A stretch of 64,000 nucleotides of DNA from Chryseobacterium sp. SNU WT5 (GCF_007362475.1 NZ_CP041687.1:2604001-2668000), one strand, 5' to 3'; positions 16,463-26,018 are shown, numbered from the stretch's first letter. Notes: generated by a model from the letters alone, not told the origin. Program-made: numbers and translations.

Positions 16463-19294
16463 ATGTCAGATAATAACGATAAAAGGCTTTTCCTTATTGA
16501 TGCCTATGCGATGATCTTCCGTGGATATTACGCATTAATAAGAAGTCCACGTATCACAAGTACCGGAATTGATACCTCCGCAATTTTTGGTTTTACCAAT
16601 TCTTTAATTGAATTGATTCGTCGTGAAAAACCTACGCATTTGGCAGTGGTTTTTGACGTGGGACAAGCAAGTGTCAGAACCGCTGATTTTGCCGATTACA
16701 AAGCAAACAGAAATGAAACTCCTGAAGCAATTAAATTAGCTATTCCTTATATTCATAGAATCTTAGAGGCAATGCATGTTCCTATTTTAGGTTTGGAAGG
16801 TTATGAAGCGGATGATTTGATCGGAACTCTTTCTGTGAAAGCAGAGAAGGAAGGTTACCAAACTTTCATGGTTACCCCAGATAAAGATTTTGCACAATTG
16901 GTGACAAACAAAGTGAAGATTTATAAACCAGGTTTAAAAGGGGCTGAATTTGAAATTCTAGGCGTGGAAGAAGTCAAAGCGAAATATGAGATCGAAGACC
17001 CAAAACAAGTTATTGATTTCCTGGCCATGATGGGTGACGCTGTTGATAATATTCCCGGCTTGGAAGGTGTTGGTGAAAAAACCGCTAAGAAATTTTTAAA
17101 AGAATATGGCAGCATCGAAAACCTTTTGGCAAATATCGCTGATTTAAAAGGGAAGCTGAAAGAGAAGGTAGAGAATTCGGCAGAACGTGGAATTCTGTCG
17201 AAAAAATTAGCCACCATTATTTGTGACGCGCCAATTGAATTTCATCAGGAACAGTATGATTTAGACACGCCGGATTTCGAAAAAGTGAAAGCAGTTTTTG
17301 ACGAAATTGAATTCCGACGTTTATATGAAAATTTATACCGTGCTTTTGCTCCAACGACTGAAACTGTAAATTCTACTAGTAAACCATCCCTTTCCAACCC
17401 TCAACCTGCAAAGGGTAGTGGTCAAACCATGCAATTGGATTTGTTTGCCAACTTTGAAGAATTAGACCAAGCTACAACTACTAAAGAAACGGTTTCTGAT
17501 AATGATCATCTTTATCAATTTATTGATTCGGCGAAAGCACAACACATTTTAGCAAAAAATTTAATTTCTCAAAATGCAGTCGCTTTTGATATCAAATTGA
17601 CTTCTATGGATGAAATGGAAGCTGAAATGGTTGGGATGAGTTTTTCCTATAAAAAAGGTTTGGCATATTATGTTCCATTGTCAAAAGTCAGAGAGAAAAC
17701 TTTGGAAACTTTAGAAATATTCCGTGTGTTTTTTGAAAAGAAGGATATTGTTAAAATTAGCCACAATCTCAAAGTTGATTACAAAGTATTGAAATTATAC
17801 GGAATCCAAATTGAAGGTGCGATTTTCGATACCATGGTGGCCCATTATTTAATGAATCCTGAGGGCAGACATACGATGGAATATCTCGCAGAGATGTTCC
17901 TTAATTACAAGCCAATTGCGTTGGAATCTTTGATTGGTAAAAAAGGTAAAAATCAGGGAAGTTTTGAAACGCTTTCTATCGAAGAGCAAACTCAGTTTTC
18001 TGCAGAAGATGCTGATCTTACTTTTCAATTGTATCAGCTTTTTGCACCTCAATTAAAAATTGAAAATCTGGAGGATTTATTTTTTAAAGTTGAAATGCCT
18101 TTAATGAAAGTTCTGGCCAAAATGGAACTGGAGGGGATTTCCCTCGATAAAAAATGGTTAGCACAGGAAAGTATTGATTTAGAAAATGATCTGCGTAGCC
18201 TTGAAAAAACCATTTTCGAATTATCTGGTGAAGAGTTTAATATGAACTCACCTAAACAATTGGGCGAAGTTCTTTTTGAGAAAATGCAGCTGGATCCAAA
18301 AGCAAAAAAGACGAAATCCGGTCAGTATGCAACCTCGGAAGATATTTTACAGAAACTTTCCTCTAAACACGAAATTATTCAGCATATTTTAGAATATCGA
18401 ACGTATCAGAAATTAAAATCGACCTATGTTGATGCTTTACCGCTTCAAATAGACAAAGATGATCATCGAGTTCATACCAATTTCTCGCAGACAACCGCAG
18501 CAACAGGACGCCTGGCAAGTGTGAATCCGAATCTGCAGAATATTCCGATCAGAACTTTGCGTGGACAGCAGATTCGAGGTGCTTTTGTTGCTAATCCTGG
18601 AAATAAATTGATTGCGGCGGATTATTCTCAAATTGAATTGCGTTTAATTGCTGCGATTTCGGAAGAAGAGAATATGATCAAAGCCTTTCAGAATGGCGAA
18701 GATATTCACGCTTCAACAGCTTCAAAATTATTTAATATCCCTTTAGAAGAAGTAACCAAAACCCAAAGATCTCAAGCAAAAACAGTAAACTTCGGTATTT
18801 TGTATGGGCAAGGCGCTTTTGCTTTAGCAGAACAAACTGGCCTTTCGAGAAAAGAAGCCAAGGAAATGATTGAATCTTATTTCGAAACCTATCCGAATTT
18901 GAAAAAGTACATGGCGAATCAGGTCGTGAAAGCGCAGGAAATGGGTTATGTAGAAACTATCTTACATCGTAAAAGACATTTGAAAGATATTAATTCTGCC
19001 AATTTTGTAGTGAAAGCGCACGCAGAAAGAAACGCTGTTAATGCTCCAATTCAAGGAAGTGCTGCCGATGTGATCAAGTTAGCAATGATTAGAATTGATG
19101 AGCAATTAACTGAACAGAATTTAAAAACTAAGATGCTTCTTCAAGTTCATGATGAATTGGTGTTCGAAGCGCCCGAAGAGGAACTGGAAAAGGTAAAAGC
19201 TTTAATTAAAAAAGAAATGGAATCGGCATATGAAACCACGGTTCCTTTATTAGTAGAAGTTGGAGTAGGAGATAACTGGCTGGAAGCACATTAA
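16463..19294 (+). CDS. polA: DNA polymerase I
   Basis: Family A polymerase (943 residues) for Okazaki fragment processing and repair. Domains in order: 5' nuclease (1-290, with GYEADDLIGT and the GVGEKTAKKF helix-hairpin-helix), 3'-5' exonuclease-like domain (about 350-540) and polymerase (about 560-943). Polymerase motifs are complete: DYSQIELRL (A), RSQAKTVNFGILYG (B) and LQVHDELVFE (C). In the exonuclease domain the ExoI motif reads FDIK (Asp376, Lys378) where FDTE is usual, ExoII keeps Asp439, and ExoIII reads FSAED (Phe512, Asp516) instead of YxxxD. Proofreading may therefore be weak or absent. Confidence 0.96.
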   Translation: MSDNNDKRLFLIDAYAMIFRGYYALIRSPRITSTGIDTSAIFGFTNSLIELIRREKPTHLAVVFDVGQASVRTADFADYKANRNETPEAIKLAIPYIHRILEAMHVPILGLEGYEADDLIGTLSVKAEKEGYQTFMVTPDKDFAQLVTNKVKIYKPGLKGAEFEILGVEEVKAKYEIEDPKQVIDFLAMMGDAVDNIPGLEGVGEKTAKKFLKEYGSIENLLANIADLKGKLKEKVENSAERGILSKKLATIICDAPIEFHQEQYDLDTPDFEKVKAVFDEIEFRRLYENLYRAFAPTTETVNSTSKPSLSNPQPAKGSGQTMQLDLFANFEELDQATTTKETVSDNDHLYQFIDSAKAQHILAKNLISQNAVAFDIKLTSMDEMEAEMVGMSFSYKKGLAYYVPLSKVREKTLETLEIFRVFFEKKDIVKISHNLKVDYKVLKLYGIQIEGAIFDTMVAHYLMNPEGRHTMEYLAEMFLNYKPIALESLIGKKGKNQGSFETLSIEEQTQFSAEDADLTFQLYQLFAPQLKIENLEDLFFKVEMPLMKVLAKMELEGISLDKKWLAQESIDLENDLRSLEKTIFELSGEEFNMNSPKQLGEVLFEKMQLDPKAKKTKSGQYATSEDILQKLSSKHEIIQHILEYRTYQKLKSTYVDALPLQIDKDDHRVHTNFSQTTAATGRLASVNPNLQNIPIRTLRGQQIRGAFVANPGNKLIAADYSQIELRLIAAISEEENMIKAFQNGEDIHASTASKLFNIPLEEVTKTQRSQAKTVNFGILYGQGAFALAEQTGLSRKEAKEMIESYFETYPNLKKYMANQVVKAQEMGYVETILHRKRHLKDINSANFVVKAHAERNAVNAPIQGSAADVIKLAMIRIDEQLTEQNLKTKMLLQVHDELVFEAPEEELEKVKALIKKEMESAYETTVPLLVEVGVGDNWLEAH

Positions 19295-19323
19295 AAATAG
19301 TTCAAAAAAAATTAAGTAATACA

Positions 19324-20202
19324 GTGAAATTCCTTATTATCATTCCTGCGCATAACGAAGAAAAAAATATTCTTTTCACTTTGAAGTCTTTGGATCAGCA
19401 GAAGTTTCAGAATTTTTTCTGTGCCGTTGTCAATGATGGTTCTACGGACAAAACTCAACAGATTGTCGAAGAATTTATTGGTGAAAATAATAAATTTAAA
19501 ATACTCAATTTAGATTTATCTCAGCATGAACCTGGCGCAAAAGTCGTTCGCACTTTTAATAAAGGCTTAGAATCTGTAGATTTAAAAGATTTTGATATCA
19601 TCTGTAAGTTTGATGGAGATATTATTTTTCCAGTGGATTATTTATTGAAAGTTAAAGAAGTTTATGAAACCAATTTAAATTCGGGAATGGTCTCCGGACT
19701 CGTCCGAATTAAAAAATCGATTCATGAAAAAGCTTTAGCCTTTGATTTTAAAGACGAAAAGCATCAGTGGAAATTTGAAGATATATCTTCTAAGAATCAT
19801 GTTCGCGGACCTATAAAATCGTATCGTAAAGAATGTTTTTTGGATATGAACGGATTACGTCCGGTTTTAGGTTGGGATAATATTGATGTAATGCTAGCGA
19901 AGAAAAATGGTTGGGACATCGTAACCATTAAAGATTTGTGGGTTAAGCATTTGCGGCCAACAGCCTATCAATATCAACAGCAAAAGGCTGAGAAATTAGG
20001 TCAGTATCTTTTTAATATAGGATTAAGTTTACCTTTAACGATAATTTCATCTGGAAAGTCAGCATTGAAAAACAAGTCCATCTCAGAGTTTTTTAGCACC
20101 ATGAAGTCTTTTCTAAAACAAAAAGGAGAGAGAAATTTATCTAGAGAGGAGATTCAATTCATAAGAAAATTACGCTGGAAGCAAATGTTTACTAAAAAAT
20201 AA
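19324..20202 (+). CDS. Glycosyltransferase family 2
   Basis: A 292-residue GT-A glycosyltransferase. The N-terminus FLIIIPAHNEEKNI, VVNDGSTDKTQ and the metal-binding KFDGDIIFP are clear. The start is GTG at 19324, with the coding signal beginning immediately and no better ATG. It lies 29 bp after polA on the same strand, 8 bp before an amidohydrolase, and within 4 kb of a GT-B-like protein and a flippase, so it is probably part of a surface-glycan group. Substrate unknown. Confidence 0.85.
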   Translation: MKFLIIIPAHNEEKNILFTLKSLDQQKFQNFFCAVVNDGSTDKTQQIVEEFIGENNKFKILNLDLSQHEPGAKVVRTFNKGLESVDLKDFDIICKFDGDIIFPVDYLLKVKEVYETNLNSGMVSGLVRIKKSIHEKALAFDFKDEKHQWKFEDISSKNHVRGPIKSYRKECFLDMNGLRPVLGWDNIDVMLAKKNGWDIVTIKDLWVKHLRPTAYQYQQQKAEKLGQYLFNIGLSLPLTIISSGKSALKNKSISEFFSTMKSFLKQKGERNLSREEIQFIRKLRWKQMFTKK

Positions 20203-20210
20203 AAACAAAT

Positions 20211-21833
20211 ATGAAAAAATTCATTTCCATTTTAACAATGTGTTTTTCAATCGTTATGGTTGCGCAAAAAAATGTAGATCTCATTATTGACAATGCGAAG
20301 ATCTACACCGTCAATCAAAACTTTGATACTGCGGAATCGATGGCGGTTTCAAATGGAAAAGTTATCGCGATTGGAAAATCTGCTGATATTTTAAAAAATT
20401 ATAAATCAGCAAAGGTTCAAGATCTAAAAGGGAAAACTATTTTTCCCGGTTTGATTGATGCTCATTGTCATTTTACTGGATATGCGACCGACAAATGGAA
20501 ATGCCAACTTTGGGGTACAAAATCGTGGGATGAAATACTTGATAAAATTACTGATTATGCGAAGACAGCACCAAAAGAATGGATCTTCGGAAGAGGCTGG
20601 GATCAAAATGATTGGACAATTAAAGAATTTCCAACAAAAGAACGGCTTGATCAATTGTTCCCCAACCGTCCTGTTTATTTGAAAAGAATTGATGGGCACG
20701 CTGCAGTTGTGAATCAAAAAGCTTTGGATATTGCAGGTATCACTAAGGATTCTAAAATATTGGGTGGCGAAATTGAGCTGAAGAATGGTAAATTGACTGG
20801 TATTCTGGTAGATAATGCCATGTCTTTAGTTGAGAAACATATTCCGGAAATTGAAGATAAACTGACGATTCAGTATTATTCTGAACTTCAAAAAGAATGT
20901 TTTTCTTATGGATTAACTTCTGTCCATGATTGTGGAATTACAGAAAGGACTTTAGGACTTTTAGAAAAAGCACAATCCCAAAATAAATTGGAAATGAAAG
21001 TGTTTGCTTTGATGGAAGATAATCCTGATTATTATGACCGTTGGGTTAAAAAGGGGAGATACACTAATAAAAATATTACGGTGGGTGGCTTTAAGGTATA
21101 TTCAGATGGAGCTTTGGGTTCCAGAGGAGCAAATTTGATTCATGATTATTCTGATAAAAAAGATTGGAGAGGATTTCTTTTAAGTGAAAGAACACACTTC
21201 GAAAATCTAGCTAAGAAATTAAAAAATAGTGATTTGCAAATGTGTACTCATGCAATTGGTGATTCGGCTAACCGAACGATTCTGCAAATTTATGGTGACG
21301 TATTAGGAGTTAAGAATAACAGAAGATGGAGAATAGAGCATGCTCAAATTGTCGATAAAAACGATTTTGATTTGTTTGGAAAATATTCAATTATCCCTTC
21401 AGTTCAGCCAACACACGCGACTTCGGATATGTATTGGGCAGAAGATCGATTAGGAAAAGACCGATTAAAATATGCGTACGCTTACGAAGATTTATTGAAG
21501 CAGAATGGTTGGCTCCCGTTGGGGACAGATTTCCCTGTTGAAGAAATTAGTCCGCTTAAAACGTTTTATTCCGCTGTTGCGAGAAAAGATTCTAAACATT
21601 ATCCGGAAAATGGATTTCAAAAAGAAAATGCTTTAACAAGAGAGCAGGCGATAAGAGGAATGACGATCTGGGCTGCGAAATCTGCATTCCAGGAAAATGA
21701 GATTGGAAGTCTAGAGGCAGGGAAATCTGCAGATTTTATCGTTGTCGACCAAGATCTGATGACGGTCCCTGAAGTAAAGATTTTGGATACAAAGGTTTTA
21801 GAAACTTATAGCAATGGAAAGAAAGTTTTTTAG
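20211..21833 (+). CDS. Exported metal-dependent amidohydrolase (YtcJ-like)
   Basis: A 540-residue amidohydrolase of the YtcJ/AepA-like group. A signal peptide (MKKFISILTMCFSIVMVAQ) predicts export to the periplasm. The metal-binding start is FPGLIDAHCHFTG (about 76-88), later histidines are in HDCGI, CTHAIGDSANR and RIEHAQIVD, and the C-terminal catalytic Asp is in LGTDFPVEE. These hydrolases cleave amide or ester bonds in small molecules; the actual substrate is unknown. It sits between two glycan genes with gaps of 8 and 6 bp, so it is cotranscribed with them though not an obvious pathway member. Confidence 0.88.
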   Translation: MKKFISILTMCFSIVMVAQKNVDLIIDNAKIYTVNQNFDTAESMAVSNGKVIAIGKSADILKNYKSAKVQDLKGKTIFPGLIDAHCHFTGYATDKWKCQLWGTKSWDEILDKITDYAKTAPKEWIFGRGWDQNDWTIKEFPTKERLDQLFPNRPVYLKRIDGHAAVVNQKALDIAGITKDSKILGGEIELKNGKLTGILVDNAMSLVEKHIPEIEDKLTIQYYSELQKECFSYGLTSVHDCGITERTLGLLEKAQSQNKLEMKVFALMEDNPDYYDRWVKKGRYTNKNITVGGFKVYSDGALGSRGANLIHDYSDKKDWRGFLLSERTHFENLAKKLKNSDLQMCTHAIGDSANRTILQIYGDVLGVKNNRRWRIEHAQIVDKNDFDLFGKYSIIPSVQPTHATSDMYWAEDRLGKDRLKYAYAYEDLLKQNGWLPLGTDFPVEEISPLKTFYSAVARKDSKHYPENGFQKENALTREQAIRGMTIWAAKSAFQENEIGSLEAGKSADFIVVDQDLMTVPEVKILDTKVLETYSNGKKVF

Positions 21834-21839
21834 TTCATA

Positions 21840-22898
21840 ATGTTAAAAAAAATTGCTTACATAGAACTGGATACCCACGCCGAAATTGCGGCTAATTTCA
21901 TGACTTTAATGGGCAATTCCGTTCAATTTAGCATTGATTATTATTTTTCTGAAAAGATAATTTCACAGTTAGGAAAACACGAGTCAAATGTTTTTTTCAG
22001 TGAAAGCACCGAGTTGCTTAATCAGTTGAGGCAGAAAAAATATGATCTGGTTATTATCGGAACAGTGCATAGGTATTTTAATTTATTCAATGAGATCGTA
22101 GAAAACTATAACTCGGCAGTGATTATACATAACCTTAATTTTGTAAATATTTCCCGCTTTCAGCTCTTCAAAAACATTTTTAAAAAAGATTTTAAATACC
22201 GACTAAAATTGTGGTTAAAGGAAGACTTACTTTCCGCACCTGAAGTTTTTAAGAAAGCCAAAAATCTTTTGGTTCTGGATGAAGGTTTAATTAGATACCG
22301 TCCAAAATTTAATCTCAAATTATTGCCAGTTTTTTTTCTGAAGCAATATAAGAAACCAAGCAAATCAATTATTACCGTTGTTGTGCCGGGAACAGTTTCT
22401 CAACATCGGAGGGATTATCAGCATATTTTTGAATCTATTCAGACATTCAAACTTAAATCCAGTATCCAGTTTATATTTTTAGGAAAAGCAGAAAATAAGG
22501 AGTTGATTTTATTGAAAAATTTGGAACGAAAACTCCCTAAAAATATTTCGCTAAGATATTTTGAAGAGAAAGTTCCTGTTGAAATCTTCGATGATCTTAT
22601 AATGAAAGCAAGCATTTTATGGTGTCCGATTCAAAAAGAAACCGAATTTTTCAGCAACAAAGAAATTTATGGAAAGACCAAGATGTCGGGAAATATTGGC
22701 GATGCGGTTAAATACGGAAAATTTGCTATTTTTCCTGGTGGGTACGTAAGTTCTCATCCCTTTATTATAGCAGAAAGTAAAAATATTGAGGAGCAACTCT
22801 ACTCCTATGATCAATCGATGGAGTATGATTTTCAGGAAGAATTCAATAAGAATAAAATTACTGCTGAACTTGAGGAAACTTTACATTCTTTACTCTAA
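21840..22898 (+). CDS. Unknown protein, possibly a GT-B glycosyltransferase
   Basis: A 352-residue soluble protein that I do not recognise with certainty. It starts KKIAYIELDTHAEIAANF and contains alternating hydrophobic strands (DLVIIGTVHRY, SAVIIHNLNF, LLVLDEG, IITVVVPGTVSQ, IQFIFLGKAE) compatible with two Rossmann domains. The segment KMSGNIGDAVKYGKFAIFPG occupies the position of the donor-site motif of GT-B enzymes but lacks the usual E-x7-E. It follows the amidohydrolase by 6 bp and is convergent with the flippase, 4 bp away. A role in glycan assembly is inferred from context only. Confidence 0.5.
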   Translation: MLKKIAYIELDTHAEIAANFMTLMGNSVQFSIDYYFSEKIISQLGKHESNVFFSESTELLNQLRQKKYDLVIIGTVHRYFNLFNEIVENYNSAVIIHNLNFVNISRFQLFKNIFKKDFKYRLKLWLKEDLLSAPEVFKKAKNLLVLDEGLIRYRPKFNLKLLPVFFLKQYKKPSKSIITVVVPGTVSQHRRDYQHIFESIQTFKLKSSIQFIFLGKAENKELILLKNLERKLPKNISLRYFEEKVPVEIFDDLIMKASILWCPIQKETEFFSNKEIYGKTKMSGNIGDAVKYGKFAIFPGGYVSSHPFIIAESKNIEEQLYSYDQSMEYDFQEEFNKNKITAELEETLHSLL

Positions 22899-22902
22899 AT
22901 CT

Positions 22903-24381
22903 TTAGAATTTAAAGATACTTTTAATGAATTTCTTATTTAGATAATCTTCAAGGGGAAAGATTTTCATTACGTGATTTGCACCGAAGATCACGATCAGGA
23001 CAAATGCAGGTTTATACAACAGATTGATAAAGTTATTTTTTGTTTCAGGTAACATAATTGCTAAGGTTATGGCCAGCATACAGATAATTAAAACATACAT
23101 CATCTCAATAGTCAGCGGGAACACTTTAAATTTCCAGTGATTGAAATAAATTTTAATTATATTAAATAAACTCAATGAAATTGCTGTTGCCATTGCGATC
23201 CCCATAATTCCTAGCTCTGTTTTGGTTAAGAAAAGATAGTTTAATCCAATGGTCGTAATTGCTAAAAATAACATCACCACAATATTGAATCGGTAACGTT
23301 TGGAAAGCGAAATAATATGGCCGTTGAAGCCTGTAGCCAAGTCGAAAATCATTGCAAATCCTAAAATCCAAATTACGGGTTCTGCTTGCCTTAGCTGATC
23401 TCCATTTTTAATCAAGGTACTGAGGTAAGGGAATCCAACCAAAATACATGAAAATAAAACGGTACCTAAAAAGAATAGAGTCAGCGATGTTTTTTTATGG
23501 AAGCGGTCGAGTTCTTCAAATTCACCTTCGGCAATAGTTTTATTGATGATGGGTGCAGAAATGTTATACAATCCCATTTGCGGAATTAAGATAAAAGAGA
23601 GGATCGACAGGATAATGCTATATACCCCATTCTCCTCGAAATTTAGGAATTCCCCAATCATAAAATTATCTACGCGAAAAGCAATATAGTTTCCGATATT
23701 TCCTAAAAACCCGTAAAAACTGTAATTTAAGATCTCTTTCCATAGTTGATCTTTTCTTAGATAGTCTGTACTGAAATCAGGTTTTATTTTTTCTAAGCTG
23801 TTGGCATAAAAAACATATCCAAAAAAAGATAATACAAACATTCCAAGAAAGAATCCATAAGAACCTTTTTCCGAAACGCCTAAAAAGAAGAAAAGGCAGA
23901 AGGCTCCTAAATTTGCGATCTTTGGAAAAATATTTTCAAAAATATTGGGAATAACAATTCGCTTGAAGTTGGTGATGTACTTATTAAAAACAGCAGATAG
24001 AGCCATAATTAAAATAAGTGGTAAAATTAAGCGCTTCATTTTCCAAAGCTCTAAACTTTTAAATTGAGGAAATATCTGGAAAAACAGGAAAAATAAAAGA
24101 GAAAATAGAACAAAATTAATCAGGATTCCTACGGTGGAAAGCGACAAGATATTTTGATGCTTACCCTCTTTTTTGCTTTGAAAGAAAAACTTTACATTAG
24201 AAAAGGAAAGTCCAAATACTACAATAGGCAAAAGCATTTCCGCTGTTGGCATTATGTAACGAAGCTTTCCGTAGAATTCCACGTCATATGGAAATATGAA
24301 AATCGCTGAGATCGTTCCCAGTAAAAAACCGAAATATCCAATTAAGGAATATTTAAAACCTTGACGAGCAATGACACTCAT
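22903..24381 (-). CDS. Oligosaccharide flippase (Wzx/MATE-like)
   Basis: A 492-residue polytopic protein with about 14 hydrophobic segments, typical of polysaccharide-biosynthesis flippases that move lipid-linked oligosaccharide across the inner membrane. It starts ARQGFKYSLIGYFGFLLG and contains RVDNFMIGEFL, the familiar conserved charged stretch of the family. It is encoded opposite to the neighbouring glycosyltransferase group, with a 4-bp convergent gap, so it is transcribed separately from a 303-bp divergent region. Transported substrate unknown. Confidence 0.85.
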   Translation of the reverse strand: MSVIARQGFKYSLIGYFGFLLGTISAIFIFPYDVEFYGKLRYIMPTAEMLLPIVVFGLSFSNVKFFFQSKKEGKHQNILSLSTVGILINFVLFSLLFFLFFQIFPQFKSLELWKMKRLILPLILIMALSAVFNKYITNFKRIVIPNIFENIFPKIANLGAFCLFFFLGVSEKGSYGFFLGMFVLSFFGYVFYANSLEKIKPDFSTDYLRKDQLWKEILNYSFYGFLGNIGNYIAFRVDNFMIGEFLNFEENGVYSIILSILSFILIPQMGLYNISAPIINKTIAEGEFEELDRFHKKTSLTLFFLGTVLFSCILVGFPYLSTLIKNGDQLRQAEPVIWILGFAMIFDLATGFNGHIISLSKRYRFNIVVMLFLAITTIGLNYLFLTKTELGIMGIAMATAISLSLFNIIKIYFNHWKFKVFPLTIEMMYVLIICMLAITLAIMLPETKNNFINLLYKPAFVLIVIFGANHVMKIFPLEDYLNKKFIKSIFKF

Positions 24382-24684
24382 AGGTTATTGGTGTTTAGGA
24401 TATTTAAGTTTTCTTTATAAACGAAATTCTGCATCATATATTAAGTGATTACGTTGTGATTATTCAAAATATAATTCGATAGTAAATTTCTAGTTCATAA
24501 AGATGCTTTTCAAATTCAAGAAAACAAAGATAGTAAAATATGTTAATTAAATGTTAAATTTTGAAGATTACTGTAATTGCTTTAGTGGTAAGCTGAATTT
24601 TATTTACCTTTAATTATCGAATAAATTGCTTTTACCTACATGTTTACAAGTGGTTTTGCAGCATATTCAATTAATATGATCATA
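24382..24684. other. 303-bp divergent intergenic region
   Basis: AT-rich spacer between the flippase (minus) and the TlpA-like gene (plus). It must hold both promoters, but I can find no clear TAnnTTTG box with a -33 partner on either strand, and no RNA gene or repeat. Confidence 0.4.
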
Positions 24685-25215
24685 ATGAAAAAACTAATTC
24701 AGTTCTTCTTACTTCTATTTTTTACAGGGATTTACGCACAGAAAGTTCCTGTGATTAACAAAAAAGAATTTTCAAAAGATGCCCTTAGTCAAAAGATCTC
24801 TTCCTTACAGGGTAAGAAAATCTCCATTTCCGAAGTTTTAAAAAAGCACGAAGGAAGAATTTTAATTATTGATTTTTGGGCGAGCTGGTGTCAGGATTGT
24901 ATCCGAGCACTCCCAGCTACAAAAGAATTAAAGGAGGCGAATTCAGAGATTGACTTTATCTATTTTTCATTGGATCGCTCTTACGAACAATGGAAAAGAG
25001 GATTGGAAAAATACCAAATTAATGAACAGGAAAACTACTGGTTTGATGAAGGTTGGAAAAATAATTTCAACAATTATATCGATTTGAATTGGGTTCCACG
25101 TTTTATGGTGATTGATCAAACGGGAAAGATTGCCAGGTATTATTCTATCCACCCGAACGATCCTGAAATTCAGAAAACAATCGACCAACTAAAAAACAAT
25201 CTAACTAAAAGGTAA
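24685..25215 (+). CDS. TlpA-like periplasmic thioredoxin-fold protein
   Basis: A 176-residue exported thioredoxin-fold protein. The ATG at 24685 gives a clean signal peptide (MKKLIQFFLLLFFTGIYAQ); a longer frame from 24640 adds 15 residues without signal character. The redox site is FWASWCQDC (Cys-Gln-Asp-Cys), and the conserved cis-Pro region is NWVPRFMVID. Such proteins reduce disulfides in the periplasm, for instance in cytochrome c maturation. The 3' end overlaps the convergent DUF2461 gene by 15 bp. Confidence 0.85.
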   Translation: MKKLIQFFLLLFFTGIYAQKVPVINKKEFSKDALSQKISSLQGKKISISEVLKKHEGRILIIDFWASWCQDCIRALPATKELKEANSEIDFIYFSLDRSYEQWKRGLEKYQINEQENYWFDEGWKNNFNNYIDLNWVPRFMVIDQTGKIARYYSIHPNDPEIQKTIDQLKNNLTKR

Positions 25216-25866
25216 TTCCAGGAAATCATTTAAAGGTTTGATGAACTGAAATATTGCAGCAAAGTTTTCTACTGCATTTTTATCTACAACTTGCTCATCG
25301 GATATCGGATGAGTGACAATATAATTTTTCAGTTTTAAAAACTCAGCGCTGGGATCATCTTTTTCAAAACCCATAGGTATTCGCTTCAATTTACTTTCTA
25401 CACTTAATCCACGAAAATTATTTCGAAAATTCTTGTTTTTTATAATTGTCATGAAATCTGTTGTATTGAGCGATATTTCCTTTCTGATTTCTTTTAAGAC
25501 ATTAGGCTCAGGTTGGTAAACACCGCCTGCTAAAAAAGATTTTCCCGGTTCAATATGCAGATAGTATCCAGAGATTTTATCCCCTTTACCCATTCCTAGA
25601 CTTACTCCGAAATGTGCTTTATAAGGGGTCTTATCTTTGGAAAATCGGGTGTCTCGATAGATTCTGAATAAGGCTTTTTTAGGGTCAATTTTTAAAATCT
25701 GTTCATCGAATGTTGCAATTTCTGTGATAAGCTCTTCTACAAATAACAGAACATTTTCTTTTGCTTTAAGATATTGTTCTTTATTTTCATTAAACCATTC
25801 ACGATTATTATTTTTTGATAAATTTCGTAAAAATTGTAATGTATCTGGTTTAAGCTGTTGGTTCAT
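25201..25866 (-). CDS. DUF2461 domain-containing protein
   Basis: A 221-residue protein of the DUF2461 family (TIGR02453). The N-terminal FLRNLSKNNNREWFNENKEQY and the internal RIYRDTRFSKDKTPYKAHFG are the family hallmarks. Members are widespread, cytoplasmic and functionally uncharacterised. It overlaps the 3' end of the TlpA-like gene on the opposite strand and is divergent from deaD. Confidence 0.88.
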   Translation of the reverse strand: MNQQLKPDTLQFLRNLSKNNNREWFNENKEQYLKAKENVLLFVEELITEIATFDEQILKIDPKKALFRIYRDTRFSKDKTPYKAHFGVSLGMGKGDKISGYYLHIEPGKSFLAGGVYQPEPNVLKEIRKEISLNTTDFMTIIKNKNFRNNFRGLSVESKLKRIPMGFEKDDPSAEFLKLKNYIVTHPISDEQVVDKNAVENFAAIFQFIKPLNDFLELPFS

Positions 25867-25984
25867 AGGAATAGATTATGCTCAAATTTATGAAAAAATA
25901 GTTCTTTTCCATTTATTTTAGGAAATTTTCATAATTAACGATAAGTTAACAAACAGGCCATATAATTATCATAAATAAAAAACG

Positions 25985-25992
25985 TATCTTTG
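25985..25992 (+). promoter_or_regulatory. -7 promoter element of deaD
   Basis: TATCTTTG followed by C, 26 bp upstream of the helicase ATG; fits TAnnTTTG. The -33 region is AT-rich without TTG. Confidence 0.5.
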
Positions 25993-26018
25993 CACCCAAT
26001 TTATAGACGATCTTTTAC

